In this document: positions 15,773 through 24,057 of the stretch, piece by piece
Position numbering within the stretch: position 1 is the first letter of the stretch
Layout: every line of letters begins with the position of its first letter
Source of the DNA: Cribrihabitans_A pelagius
Lineage (GTDB): Bacteria; Pseudomonadota; Alphaproteobacteria; Rhodobacterales; Rhodobacteraceae
Length of the DNA stretch: 64,000 nt
Assembly: GCF_048820915.1 (NCBI RefSeq)
Contig: NZ_JBMERR010000012.1
Location: 62,001-126,000, forward strand
Direction: 5' to 3'
Notes under the pieces: generated by a model
Database searches by the model: none
Seen by the model: the letters and a program-made list of their open reading frames with translations, nothing else
What the model was told of the DNA's origin: nothing
Translations under genes and position numbers: made by a program

Positions 15773-17578
15773 ATGGCTGCTTACGAATACGAAACTCACG
15801 AATACGACGTGGTTGTCGTCGGCGCCGGCGGTGCCGGGCTGCGCGCCACCCTCGGCATGGCCGAGCAGGGGCTGCGCACCGCCTGTGTGACCAAGGTGTT
15901 CCCGACACGCTCGCACACCGTGGCGGCGCAGGGCGGCATTGCCGCCTCGCTCTCCAACATGGGCCCGGACCACTGGCAGTGGCACATGTACGACACTGTG
16001 AAGGGCTCCGACTGGCTGGGCGACACAGATGCAATGGAATACCTCGCCCGCGAAGCCCCCAAGGCGGTCTACGAGCTGGAGCATTACGGCGTGCCGTTCT
16101 CGCGCACCGAGGAGGGCAAGATCTACCAGCGCCCCTTCGGCGGCCACACCACCGAGTTCGGCGAAGGCCCCGCGGTGCAGCGCACCTGTGCCGCCGCCGA
16201 CCGCACCGGCCACGCCATCCTGCACACGCTTTATGGCCAGAGCCTCAAGAACAACGCCGAGTTCTATGTCGAGTATTTCGCCATCGACCTGATCATGTCC
16301 GAGGACGGGCAGTGCCAGGGCGTGGTGTGCTGGAAGCTCGATGACGGCACCATGCATGTCTTCAGCGCCAAGATGGTGGTGCTGGCGACCGGCGGCTACG
16401 GCCGCGCCTATTTCTCTGCCACTTCGGCGCATACCTGCACCGGCGATGGCGGCGGCATGGTGGCGCGTGCTGGCCTGGCGCTGCAGGACATGGAGTTCGT
16501 GCAGTTCCACCCCACCGGCATCTACGGCTCCGGCTGCCTGATCACCGAGGGCGCGCGCGGCGAGGGCGGCTACCTCACCAACTCCGAGGGCGAGCGCTTC
16601 ATGGAGCGCTACGCGCCCCAGTACAAGGATCTGGCGCCGCGCGACTACGTCTCGCGTTCCATGACGATGGAAATCCGCGAAGGCCGCGGCGTGGGCGAGC
16701 ATGGCGACCATATCCACCTGAACCTCTCCCACCTGCCGGCCGAGGCGCTGGCGGAGCGGCTGCCGGGGATCTCGGAGTCGGCCAAGATCTTTGCCGGCGT
16801 CGATGTCACCAAGGAGCCGATCCCGGTTCTGCCCACCGTGCATTACAACATGGGCGGCATTCCGACCAACTACTGGGGCGAGGTGCTGAACCCGACCGAA
16901 GACGACCCGACCGCAACCGTGCCGGGCCTGATGGCCGTGGGCGAGGCGGGCTGCGCCTCGGTGCATGGCGCCAACCGCCTGGGTTCCAACTCGCTCATCG
17001 ACCTCGTGGTGTTTGGCCGCGCCGCCGCGATCCGTGCGGGCAAGGTGGTGGACGCGGATGCTTCGAACCCGGTGCTGAACCAGGCCTCTGTCGGCAAGGC
17101 GTTCGACCGTTTCGACGCCCTGCGCCACGCCAACGGCGGCACCCCCACCGCCGAGCTGCGGCTGGAGATGCAGCGCACCATGCAGGAAGACGCGGCGGTG
17201 TTCCGTACCGACAAGACGCTGAAGGAAGGTGTTGAGAAGATGACCGCGATCGCGGGCAAGCTCGATGACCTCAAGGTGACCGACCGCTCGCTGGTGTGGA
17301 ACTCCGACCTGATGGAGACGCTGGAGCTGACCAACCTGATGCCCAACGCGCTGGCCACCATCGTGGGCGCCGAGGCGCGCAAGGAAAGCCGCGGCGCCCA
17401 TGCGCATGAGGATTACTCGACGCGCGACGACGACAACTGGCGGGTGCACACGGTTTCCCATGTGAACGGCAAGGACGTCACCCTCAGCTACCGCCCGGTG
17501 ATCACCGATCCGCTCACCACCGAAGACGAGGGCGGCATCAGCCTGAACAAGATCGCGCCCAAGGCGCGGACGTTCTAA
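15773..17578 (+). CDS. sdhA: Succinate dehydrogenase flavoprotein subunit
   Basis: Protein of 601 residues from the ATG at 15773. An upstream in-frame ATG inside sdhD is rejected because the family starts MAAYEYETHEYDVVVVGAGG. It has the FAD Rossmann motif VVVVGAGGAGLRATLG, the covalent-FAD His in RSHTVAAQGG, HPTGIYGSGCLITEGARGEGG, and a C-terminus with ESRGAHAHEDY. It oxidises succinate to fumarate. The ribosome binding site upstream is weak (CCCCGAGG), suggesting coupling to sdhD. Confidence 0.98.
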   Translation: MAAYEYETHEYDVVVVGAGGAGLRATLGMAEQGLRTACVTKVFPTRSHTVAAQGGIAASLSNMGPDHWQWHMYDTVKGSDWLGDTDAMEYLAREAPKAVYELEHYGVPFSRTEEGKIYQRPFGGHTTEFGEGPAVQRTCAAADRTGHAILHTLYGQSLKNNAEFYVEYFAIDLIMSEDGQCQGVVCWKLDDGTMHVFSAKMVVLATGGYGRAYFSATSAHTCTGDGGGMVARAGLALQDMEFVQFHPTGIYGSGCLITEGARGEGGYLTNSEGERFMERYAPQYKDLAPRDYVSRSMTMEIREGRGVGEHGDHIHLNLSHLPAEALAERLPGISESAKIFAGVDVTKEPIPVLPTVHYNMGGIPTNYWGEVLNPTEDDPTATVPGLMAVGEAGCASVHGANRLGSNSLIDLVVFGRAAAIRAGKVVDADASNPVLNQASVGKAFDRFDALRHANGGTPTAELRLEMQRTMQEDAAVFRTDKTLKEGVEKMTAIAGKLDDLKVTDRSLVWNSDLMETLELTNLMPNALATIVGAEARKESRGAHAHEDYSTRDDDNWRVHTVSHVNGKDVTLSYRPVITDPLTTEDEGGISLNKIAPKARTF

Positions 17579-17589
17579 GGAGAGGCATC

Positions 17590-18369
17590 ATGGTTGAATT
17601 TACGCTCCCGAAGAACTCCAAGATCACCACGGGCAAGACTTGGCCCAAGCCGCAAGGCGCGGCCAATGTGCGCAAGTTCCAGATCTACCGCTGGAACCCG
17701 GATGACGGGCAGAACCCGCGGGTCGATACCTATTTCGTCGACATGGACAGCTGCGGCCCGATGATCCTGGACGCTCTGATCAAGATTAAGAACGAGATCG
17801 ATCCGACGCTGACCTTCCGCCGCTCCTGCCGCGAAGGCATCTGCGGCTCCTGCGCGATGAACATCGACGGCATCAACACGCTGGCCTGCATTTACGGCAT
17901 GGACGAGGTCAAGGGCGACGTGAAGATCTACCCGCTGCCGCACATGCCGGTGGTGAAGGACCTGATCCCGGACCTGACACTTTTCTATGCCCAGCATGCC
18001 TCGATCATGCCCTGGCTGGAAACCAAGACCAACCGTCCGGCGAAGGAATGGAAGCAGTCGATCGAGGACCGCAAGAAGCTCGATGGCCTCTATGAATGCG
18101 TGATGTGCGCCAGCTGCTCCGCTGCCTGCCCGAGCTATTGGTGGAACAGCGACCGCTATCTCGGCCCGGCGGCGCTGCTGCACGCCTACCGCTGGATCGT
18201 GGACAGCCGCGACGAGGCGACGCCGGAGCGGCTGGACGATCTTGAGGATCCCTTCAAGCTCTACCGCTGCCACACCATCATGAACTGTGCCAAGACCTGC
18301 CCCAAAGGGCTGAACCCCGCCAAGGCGATCGCGCACATCAAGAAACTGATGGTCGAACGCACGCTCTGA
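17590..18369 (+). CDS. sdhB: Succinate dehydrogenase iron-sulfur subunit
   Basis: Protein of 259 residues. Three cluster motifs are visible: the [2Fe-2S] site SCREGICGSCAMN (near 78-90), and two ferredoxin-like sites CVMCASCSAACPSYWW and CHTIMNCAKTCPKGLNP. It carries electrons from SdhA to the membrane quinone. It starts 11 bases after sdhA with an AAGGAGAGG ribosome binding site and ends the operon ahead of a strong hairpin. Confidence 0.98.
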   Translation: MVEFTLPKNSKITTGKTWPKPQGAANVRKFQIYRWNPDDGQNPRVDTYFVDMDSCGPMILDALIKIKNEIDPTLTFRRSCREGICGSCAMNIDGINTLACIYGMDEVKGDVKIYPLPHMPVVKDLIPDLTLFYAQHASIMPWLETKTNRPAKEWKQSIEDRKKLDGLYECVMCASCSAACPSYWWNSDRYLGPAALLHAYRWIVDSRDEATPERLDDLEDPFKLYRCHTIMNCAKTCPKGLNPAKAIAHIKKLMVERTL

Positions 18370-18418
18370 TCCGCAAGGCTCTGCCGGTGCGGCCCCTGCC
18401 GCGCCTCCACGATTGATC

Positions 18419-18448
18419 GCGCCCCGGTTTCCTGCGAAACCGGGGCGC
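18419..18448 (+). terminator. Hairpin terminator after sdhCDAB
   Basis: GCGCCCCGGTTT and AAACCGGGGCGC form a perfect 12-bp stem with a 6-base loop, 49 bases after the sdhB stop. Only a weak AT stretch (ATAAC) follows, so termination may be partial. Confidence 0.6.
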
Positions 18449-18497
18449 ATAACGTTCCGGCCCCCCCTGAGGGGAGGGCGCAGGGCAGGCGGAGGAC

Positions 18498-18773
18498 ATG
18501 TGCATGAACAGGCATTTTCTGGCCCTGGCGGCGGCGGCGCTGCTCGCGGGCTGTATCACGGCGGGCGACAGCGACCGGCTCGGCGCCCAGCTCGCCGCCT
18601 CCGACGCGCGGCTGCCGGGCTGTATCGCTGCGGCCGGGATCACCGGGAGCTACCGGGTCCAGACGCAGGTGCTCGGCCATGGGGCGGGCGCCACGGTGCT
18701 GCGCCGGGTGGAGCCGGGGGCGGGTGTGAGCGAGGCGCAGGCGGCCCAGGCGACATCCTGCATCAACGCCTGA
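18498..18773 (+). CDS. Small lipoprotein of unknown function
   Basis: Protein of 91 residues with a lipoprotein signal MCMNRHFLALAAAALLAGC (lipobox LAGC). The remainder has two Cys (LPGCIAAAG, TSCINA) that could pair. I do not recognise a family, though short Cys-containing lipoproteins of this kind are common in roseobacters. It lies 49 bases past the sdh hairpin. GGAGGACATGTGC precedes the start; the start could alternatively be the ATG two codons later (MNRHF). Confidence 0.7.
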   Translation: MCMNRHFLALAAAALLAGCITAGDSDRLGAQLAASDARLPGCIAAAGITGSYRVQTQVLGHGAGATVLRRVEPGAGVSEAQAAQATSCINA

Positions 18774-18873
18774 GCCGCGCCGCCCTTCGCGGCGGCTGTT
18801 GCCGCCCCGCCACCCTTGCAGGGGGTGTTTCCGGCCTGTTGTGAAGCCCGCCGCGCCGCCCTAGGCTCGCGTC

Positions 18874-19584
18874 ATGCAACCTGTCCTCTACGCCGTCCTG
18901 CTTTCGGCCGCCGCCGGCCTGTCGATGCCTCTGGGCGGCCTGCTGGCCGTCTACGAGCACATCCGTAACCCGGTGGTGCGCGACGCGGTGCTGCACGCGG
19001 TGGCGGCCTTTGGCGGCGGCGCGCTGGCGGCAGCGGTGGCGCTGGTGCTGGTGCCCGAGGCGGCGGAGGCGCTGCCGCCGCTCGCGGCCGTGGCGCTGTT
19101 CCTGGCGGGCGGCGTGGCTTTCTACCTGGTCGATGGCCTGCTGGAGCGGCGCGGTGGCAGCTGGGCCCTGCTGCTGGCGATGATGCTCGACTTTCTGCCC
19201 GAGGCGATGGCGCTGGGGGCGATGCTGGTGGACCAGGCCGGGACCGCCTATGTGCTGGCGGTCATGATCTTTCTGCAGAACGTGCCTGAAGGCTTTGCCG
19301 CCTTCCGCGAGCTTTGCCGCAAGGACCGCCCGGCCTGGCCCGTGCTCGCGGGCTTTGCCGGGCTCGCGGCGCTGGGGCCGCTCTGCGCGGTGGCGGGCAC
19401 CCTGTGGCTCGCGGAGGCGCCCGGGGTGCTTGGGGCGGTGATGATCTTTGCCGCGGGCGGCATTCTCTACCTGCTGTTCCAGGATATCGCCCCCAAGGCG
19501 CGGGGCGAGGCCAGCAACGCCCCGGCGCTGGGGGCGGTTGCAGGCTTTGCCTTGGGGCTGGCGGGGCATCTGCTGGCGGGTTAG
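18874..19584 (+). CDS. ZIP family metal transporter
   Basis: Protein of 236 residues with seven or eight hydrophobic helices. The ZIP metal-site helices are clear: LDFLPEAMALGAML and FLQNVPEGFAAFREL, carrying the conserved Pro-Glu pairs. It probably imports zinc or another divalent cation across the inner membrane. There is no ribosome binding site; TAGGCT ends exactly six bases before the ATG with TTGTGA 17 bases further upstream, consistent with a leaderless mRNA. Confidence 0.85.
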   Translation: MQPVLYAVLLSAAAGLSMPLGGLLAVYEHIRNPVVRDAVLHAVAAFGGGALAAAVALVLVPEAAEALPPLAAVALFLAGGVAFYLVDGLLERRGGSWALLLAMMLDFLPEAMALGAMLVDQAGTAYVLAVMIFLQNVPEGFAAFRELCRKDRPAWPVLAGFAGLAALGPLCAVAGTLWLAEAPGVLGAVMIFAAGGILYLLFQDIAPKARGEASNAPALGAVAGFALGLAGHLLAG

Positions 19585-19951
19585 GGCCGCGCTGCGGCCA
19601 GGGTCCGCATTGGACCCGGCGCGCGGCCCCCTTGCAGCCTCATCCGGCGCGCAGGGTTGCAGCAAGGCGCGTTATCGGGCCGGGAGGACGCCGAAAGAGA
19701 CCGGCGACGACCCATGAAGAGCCTGACCCGGCATCCTGCAGCCGCCGCGCAATCCGGGACCGGGGCTCGCGCCGCCGCTGCCCGTGCCGCGCTGGAAGCG
19801 CCGAAGCCGGCTTGCGCCTATTGCCGTCCCGAAGCTGCGCCGGAAGCCGCGGCCGCCAAGCCCGCGTCAAAGAGAGGCCCGCTGGCCGGGTGCTCCCCGT
19901 GTCACCGGCTGTCCCGTTGCGGCGCCGCACCGGGGCGCCTAGATAGGGGCC
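19585..19951. other. 367-base intergenic region after the ZIP gene
   Basis: Mostly GC-rich DNA without a convincing gene. A plus-strand frame that starts here and runs through the assembly gap has Ala/Pro/Arg composition typical of shadow frames and is not called. The last 35 bases hold a promoter-like TTGCGG (19917-19922), 17 bases, TAGATA (19940-19945) directly before the next gene. Confidence 0.5.
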
Positions 19952-20140
19952 ATGCCGGTGCTTCTGCTTCTCCTTCTGGCCGGGGTGCTCGCCTATCTCT
20001 TCTGGCGCCGCCGCACCACCAGCCTCACCCGCCACTGCCGCTGGCGCCAGGAGCTTGCGCAGGCGCAGTGGCGCTGCAGTGCCTGCGGCGCGGTGGAGCC
20101 GGGCACGGCCCCGCCCCGCATCTGCCGCAAGCCGCAATAA
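19952..20140 (+). CDS. Small membrane protein with a Cys pair
   Basis: Protein of 62 residues. One N-terminal membrane helix (PVLLLLLLAGVLAYLFW) is followed by basic residues, SLTRHCRWRQE and WRCSACGAV. The Cys-x2-Cys plus nearby Cys residues suggest a small metal or redox site. The family is unnamed to me. A TAGATA -10 box ends six bases before the ATG, so translation is probably leaderless, which also supports this start. Confidence 0.65.
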   Translation: MPVLLLLLLAGVLAYLFWRRRTTSLTRHCRWRQELAQAQWRCSACGAVEPGTAPPRICRKPQ

Positions 20141-20193
20141 ACCGGACAAAACAGGCCAGGCAAAACCTCCCGCGCCCGCAGGCGCCCCGGCTG

Positions 20194-20332
<139 letters not shown>

Positions 20333-20443
20333 GGGCATTCGCAGAATGTTCCAAGCGGGCGGGAGCGCCTCCGGTTGCGGCGGCGGGAACGCTTGACGGA
20401 AAATCTTGGCGGAAAAAGACTGAAAAATATCTGCAGAAAACCC

Positions 20444-20472
20444 TTGCAAGACTCGCACTCTTGCCCGATATG
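20444..20472 (+). promoter_or_regulatory. Putative promoter of the ornithine decarboxylase gene
   Basis: TTGCAA (20444-20449), 17 bases, GATATG (20467-20472). Transcription from about 20479 would give a leader of some 120 bases that contains the hairpins described next. The match to consensus is moderate. Confidence 0.4.
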
Positions 20473-20502
20473 GGCGCTCAAGACGCCAACGCACGCGCCT
20501 CT

Positions 20503-20597
20503 GTCGAAAGGGGTTACTCCCCTAAGGTTACGTAGCGACGGTAACGTCTCTGATGGAACTGAGCGGTCATATATGGCCGGGTCTTTTGGAGATGACT
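20503..20597 (+). ncRNA. Structured leader of ornithine decarboxylase, probable speF RNA element
   Basis: Three hairpins in 80 bases: AGGGG/CCCCT around TTACT (20509-20523); GACG/CGTC around the GNRA loop GTAA (20537-20548), which competes with GTTAC/GTAAC (20527-20531 with 20541-20545); and GGTCA/TGGCC with a G-T pair around TATA (20567-20580), just before the TTTTGGAG ribosome binding site. A conserved speF leader RNA upstream of ornithine decarboxylase genes is known in Alphaproteobacteria. Assignment rests on gene context and the alternative pairing, not on a covariance search. Confidence 0.6.
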
Positions 20598-21767
20598 ATG
20601 AACGCATATGCCGCTGGGCAAACCGCCCTCGAGCCCATTTCTGTTCCCCGACACCTGCATTACATCGCCCAAGCGCATTTCGACCGCCCGACCCTGGTGA
20701 TCGACAGCGATGCCGTGGCGCGGCAGTACCGCGCGCTGGACCGTGGCCTCGGCCGCGCCCGCATCCACTACGCCGTGAAGGCCAACCCGGCGCCGGAAAT
20801 CCTCAAGATGCTGGCCCGCCTCGGCTCCAACTTCGACGCGGCCAGCCGCGCCGAGATCGAGATGTGCCTGGCCGCTGGCGCCACCCCGGACCGGATCACC
20901 TTCGGCAACACCATCAAGCGGGCCTCCGACATCGTCTTTGCGCACGGGCTGGGCATCACCCATTTCTCTGCCGATGCGGTGGAGGAGCTGGACAAGCTCG
21001 CCGAACACGCGCCGGGTGCGCATGTCTGCCTGCGCCTGGTGGTCGAGGCCTCCGGCGCCGACTGGCCGCTCAGCCGCAAGTTCGGCTCCTCGCCCGCAAT
21101 GGCGCTGGAGCTGATGCACGCCGCCGCCGCCCGCGGCCTCTCGGTGCATGGTCTGTCTTTCCACGTCGGCTCGCAAACCCGCGATCCGCTGATGTGGGCG
21201 CCGGTTCTGGATCAGGTCGCCGAGGTCTGGCGCCAGGGCCGTGCCGCGGGCCACGATCTGCGCCTGGTGAACATCGGCGGCGGTTTCCCGGCCGCTTACC
21301 GCAACGAGGTGATGGCTGCCGAGGACTATGCCCGCGTGGTGATGGCCCAGGTCGAGGCCCGCTTCCCCGATGCGGCCGAGGTGATGGCCGAGCCGGGCCG
21401 CGGCCTGGTGGCCGAAGCCGGGGCGATTGCCGCCGAGGTGCTGCTGGTGTCGAAGAAACACGCCGACGACCTGCACCGCTGGGTGTACCTGGATATCGGC
21501 AAGTTCTCGGGGCTGGCCGAAACCATGGACGAGGCGATCCGCTACCGGATCACCACCGCCCGCGATCACGAAGGCTTTGGCCCTTGCGTCCTGGCTGGCC
21601 CCTCCTGCGACAGCGCCGATGTGCTCTATGAAAAGCAGCCCTTCCAGCTGCCCCTGGGCCTGAAGGCGGGGGACCGCGTGGTGATCCACTCCTGCGGCGC
21701 CTATACCTCGACTTATTCCTCGGTCGGTTTCAACGGCTTCCCGCCGCTGGATGTGGTGGTGATCTGA
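20598..21767 (+). CDS. Ornithine decarboxylase, PLP fold type III
   Basis: Protein of 389 residues from the ATG at 20598, chosen because GGAG lies six bases upstream; two earlier in-frame ATGs lack this. Motifs: PLP-Lys region IHYAVKANPAPEIL, LSFHVGSQTRDP, NIGGGFPAAYRNE, MAEPGRGLVAEAG, GPSCDSADVL with the second active-site Cys, and VIHSCGAYTSTYSSVGFNGF. It makes putrescine from ornithine, the entry to polyamines. Lysine as co-substrate is possible in this family. The structured leader upstream suggests feedback by a polyamine-pathway metabolite. A hairpin terminator follows 36 bases after the stop. Confidence 0.93.
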   Translation: MNAYAAGQTALEPISVPRHLHYIAQAHFDRPTLVIDSDAVARQYRALDRGLGRARIHYAVKANPAPEILKMLARLGSNFDAASRAEIEMCLAAGATPDRITFGNTIKRASDIVFAHGLGITHFSADAVEELDKLAEHAPGAHVCLRLVVEASGADWPLSRKFGSSPAMALELMHAAAARGLSVHGLSFHVGSQTRDPLMWAPVLDQVAEVWRQGRAAGHDLRLVNIGGGFPAAYRNEVMAAEDYARVVMAQVEARFPDAAEVMAEPGRGLVAEAGAIAAEVLLVSKKHADDLHRWVYLDIGKFSGLAETMDEAIRYRITTARDHEGFGPCVLAGPSCDSADVLYEKQPFQLPLGLKAGDRVVIHSCGAYTSTYSSVGFNGFPPLDVVVI

Positions 21768-21803
21768 TCCGGGCAGGCCGGGCGTGATCCGATGTGACTG
21801 AAC

Positions 21804-21838
21804 AAGCCGTGGCAGGGGTTGCACCTCTGCCGCGGCTT
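21804..21838 (+). terminator. Hairpin terminator after ornithine decarboxylase
   Basis: AAGCCGTGGCAG pairs with CTGCCGCGGCTT (one G-T pair), extended by GGT/ACC in the loop region. There is no long T-run, but the stem is strong and lies 36 bases after the stop codon. Confidence 0.7.
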
Positions 21839-21875
21839 CGTCTTGATGGGGCAAACGAACAGGAAGGTTTGCCCG

Positions 21876-22730
21876 ATGCCCCCTCTCTTTGCCGCGCCCG
21901 AAGACGCCGAGGCCCGCCGCGCCGTTGAGCCGGTGATCTGCTACCCGAACGAGACCCTGCCGGTGCCGGACCTGGCGCTTTACCACAGCGCCCGGCAAAG
22001 CGCTATGAAGACCGGCGAGGTGCTGGCCGCGCCGCGCGAGGCCGCCTGCTTCGAGGTCCCCGCGGGCCATTTCTTCCGCATCTCCTCGGTCGAGGGGCCG
22101 CAGGTTGGCGATCTCAACCTGTGGAACCGCGCCGACCTGTCCGAGCGGTTCTTCTCGGGCAAGACCCGGGCGCTGCACGGCAGCCATGTCACCACGGGCG
22201 GGCGGCTGTGGAGCAGCCTGCCGCATCTGCGCCCGATGGCGACCATCATCGAAGACACGCTCGATTGGTACGGCATCGATCCATACGGCGGCTCGGTGCA
22301 TGACGTGATCGGCACCCGCTGCGATCCCTATACCGGCAACCTCCTGAAAGGCAGCCAGTACCATCATTGCTGCCACTCCAACCTGACCCGGGCGCTGGCC
22401 AATCACCTGGGCCTGCCGCTGGCGGAAGCGGAGCTGCATGTGCATGACGTGCTGAACGTCTTCATGTGCACCGGGTTCACCCGTGACACCGGCCAGTATT
22501 TCATGAAGGCCAGTCCGGTGCGGCCCGGAGATTACCTGGAGTTTTTTGCCGAAATCGATCTGCTGGGCGCGCTGAGTGCTTGCCCTGGCGGCGATTGTTC
22601 GGTCGAGCACACCAGCGATGCCGCCGCCTGCCATCCGCTGCTGATCGAGACGTTTGCTCCTGAACAGGGCGCGCCGGAAGGCTGGCAAAGCCCGGAGCCG
22701 AACGGCTATGACCGCAGCCACGGGCGCTGA
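21876..22730 (+). CDS. DUF1989 (urea carboxylase-associated) family protein
   Basis: Protein of 284 residues from the ATG at 21876, preceded by AGGAAGG. Typical DUF1989 features are FEVPAGHFFRISSVEGPQVGDLNLWN, the substrate-site strings GRLWSSLPHLRPMATI and GTRCDPYTGNL, and metal-like residues in YHHCCHSNL and VHDVLNVFMCTGF. Family members accompany urea carboxylase or guanidine-degrading genes; none is here. Its neighbour is ornithine decarboxylase, so a role in nitrogen or polyamine metabolism is possible. No specific reaction is assigned. Confidence 0.85.
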   Translation: MPPLFAAPEDAEARRAVEPVICYPNETLPVPDLALYHSARQSAMKTGEVLAAPREAACFEVPAGHFFRISSVEGPQVGDLNLWNRADLSERFFSGKTRALHGSHVTTGGRLWSSLPHLRPMATIIEDTLDWYGIDPYGGSVHDVIGTRCDPYTGNLLKGSQYHHCCHSNLTRALANHLGLPLAEAELHVHDVLNVFMCTGFTRDTGQYFMKASPVRPGDYLEFFAEIDLLGALSACPGGDCSVEHTSDAAACHPLLIETFAPEQGAPEGWQSPEPNGYDRSHGR

Positions 22731-22763
22731 GCGCTAGAGGACTGGGCAAGAAGGGCGCGGGCC

Positions 22764-22812
22764 GGGCAGCGCGCCTGCGGCGCGCTGCGGCCGGGCACCG
22801 CCGGCGCCCGGC
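22764..22812. repeat. GC-rich double hairpin between DUF1989 gene and deoD
   Basis: CAGCGCGCC/GGCGCGCTG around TGC is a perfect 9-bp stem; GCCGGGC and GCCCGGC arms follow. It resembles the GC-hairpin core of the intergenic repeats at 20194 and 43409 without the shared end sequences. Confidence 0.4.
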
Positions 22813-22844
22813 CAGAAGGTCCCGTCAGACGGCCTGGCGGAAAG

Positions 22845-22874
22845 GAAAAAAGGCAGCGGCGGCCCGCTGCCTTT
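22845..22874 (-). terminator. Intrinsic terminator after deoD
   Basis: On the minus strand AAAGGCAGCG/CGCTGCCTTT with a 6-base loop is followed by a run of T, a classical terminator 24 bases after the deoD stop. It is symmetric enough to work for both strands. Confidence 0.85.
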
Positions 22875-22897
22875 CCAATTCCGCCTGTGCCTGCGGT

Positions 22898-23602
22898 TCA
22901 GGAGAAGGCGGCTTCCAGCGCGATTTCCACCATGTCGCCGAAGCTGCGCTCGCGCTGGGCCGGGTCAAGCGCCTCACCGGTGCCGAGGTGGTCGGAAACC
23001 GTCAGCACCGCCAGCGCCCGGCAGCCGTAGCGGGCCGCCAGCGTGTAAAGCTCGGCCGCCTCCATCTCGACGCCGAGGATGCCATGTCGCACCATCTGTT
23101 CGTTCAGATCGGGGCGCTCGTCATAAAAGACGTCCGAAGAGTAGATGCCGCCCACATGGGTGGTGACGCTGCGCTTCCGGGCGGCGGCAAAGGCCGACTG
23201 CAACAAGCCCCAGTCGGCGCAAGGCGCAAAGTCGAACTCCTTGAAGATGGTGCGCGAGGGGCTGCCCGCGGAACTGGCCGTCATCGCCAGGATCACGTCG
23301 CGCAAACCCACCTTGTCCTGCATGCCGCCGCAGGAGCCTATGCGGATCAGGGTCTTGGCGCCATAGTCGCGGATCAGCTCGTTTGTGTAGATCGACAGCG
23401 ACGGCATGCCCATGCCGCTGCCCTGGATGGTGACGCGGTGGCCGTTCCAGGTGCCGGTATAGCCGAGCATCCCGCGCACCTCATTAACGAGAGCCGGACT
23501 GTCGAGAAAGGTCTCGGCGGCCCATTTCGCGCGGTAGGGATCGCCGGGCAGCAAAACGGTCTCCGCAATTTCACCTTTTGCGGCACCAATGTGGATGGTC
23601 AT
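22898..23602 (-). CDS. deoD: Purine-nucleoside phosphorylase DeoD type
   Basis: Protein of 234 residues, the usual DeoD length. Motifs include TVLLPGDPYRAKWAA (phosphate site), GSGMGMPSLSIYTNEL, IRIGSCGGMQ, GVEMEAAELYTLAA (purine/ribose site) and LTVSDHLGTGE with the catalytic Asp. It phosphorolyses purine nucleosides to free base and ribose-1-phosphate. It may work with the BMP-type nucleoside transporter at 35.4-40.3 kb, although the two are not adjacent. The H-NS-like gene ends 19 bases upstream. Confidence 0.97.
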   Translation of the reverse strand: MTIHIGAAKGEIAETVLLPGDPYRAKWAAETFLDSPALVNEVRGMLGYTGTWNGHRVTIQGSGMGMPSLSIYTNELIRDYGAKTLIRIGSCGGMQDKVGLRDVILAMTASSAGSPSRTIFKEFDFAPCADWGLLQSAFAAARKRSVTTHVGGIYSSDVFYDERPDLNEQMVRHGILGVEMEAAELYTLAARYGCRALAVLTVSDHLGTGEALDPAQRERSFGDMVEIALEAAFS

Positions 23603-23621
23603 GAATTCACCTGTTCCCGGT

Positions 23622-23939
23622 TCAGATTTCCATTTCGGAAATATCCATGCCGGCGGTCAGCGCGGCATGGACCCAATGCGGTTTCCGGCCGCGGCCGGTC
23701 CAGGTTTCGCTCGGGTTGGCAGGGTTGCGGTATTTCGGGGCGGCCTTGTTCTTCTTTGCGCCTTGGCGCGCGGCAGAAGAGATTTCGTCCAGCGAAAAGC
23801 CGTATTTCGCGGCGGCTTCCTCGGCGGCTTTCAGGGCTTCCTGGCGTTCGCGCAACTCCGCCTCCCGCAGGGCGTTTTCGACATCACCCTGCAGCTTGAG
23901 CAATTCTTTCCGGGACATCGTCGAAAGGTCTAGGGTCAC
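23622..23939 (-). CDS. H-NS / HvrA family nucleoid-associated regulator
   Basis: Protein of 105 residues from a GTG at 23939. An ATG eight codons upstream is rejected because AAAGGAG lies six bases before the GTG, inside that extension. The N-terminal part (LLKLQGDVENALREAELRERQEALKAAEEAA) is a coiled-coil oligomerisation helix; the C-terminal NPANPSETWTGRGRKPHWV is the H-NS DNA-binding motif. In Rhodobacter such proteins (HvrA, Spb) bind AT-rich DNA and tune photosynthesis and nitrogen genes. A perfect 10-bp inverted repeat just upstream of its ribosome binding site may mediate autoregulation. Confidence 0.93.
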   Translation of the reverse strand: MTLDLSTMSRKELLKLQGDVENALREAELRERQEALKAAEEAAAKYGFSLDEISSAARQGAKKNKAAPKYRNPANPSETWTGRGRKPHWVHAALTAGMDISEMEI

Positions 23940-23957
23940 GTGGCACTCCTTTGCAAA

Positions 23958-23984
23958 TGACACACCAGTCCATTTGGTGTGTCA
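23958..23984. promoter_or_regulatory. Perfect inverted repeat upstream of the H-NS-like gene
   Basis: TGACACACCA and TGGTGTGTCA, 10 bp each, are separated by 7 bases, 19 bases before the GTG start of the regulator and 74 bases after the ecm stop. As DNA it could be an operator; as RNA it is either a leader hairpin next to the ribosome binding site or the ecm terminator (only a short ATTT follows). A possible promoter, CTGAAA and CATAAA 18 bases apart on the minus strand, ends just before it. Confidence 0.5.
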
Positions 23985-24057
23985 CTCTTTATGACCCAAA
24001 TGCCAGACGCGTTTCAGCATCTTTTTTTGCTTTTCGCGGAAAATTGCGCAGTGAATA

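Noticed and set aside
15725..17461. Minus-strand open frame of 578 codons opposite sdhA
   Set aside because: Antisense shadow of sdhA with no ribosome binding site or family resemblance.
20514..22721. Minus-strand open frame of 735 codons across ornithine decarboxylase and the DUF1989 gene
   Set aside because: It spans two real genes, the leader RNA and a terminator on the other strand; composition is that of a codon-bias shadow.
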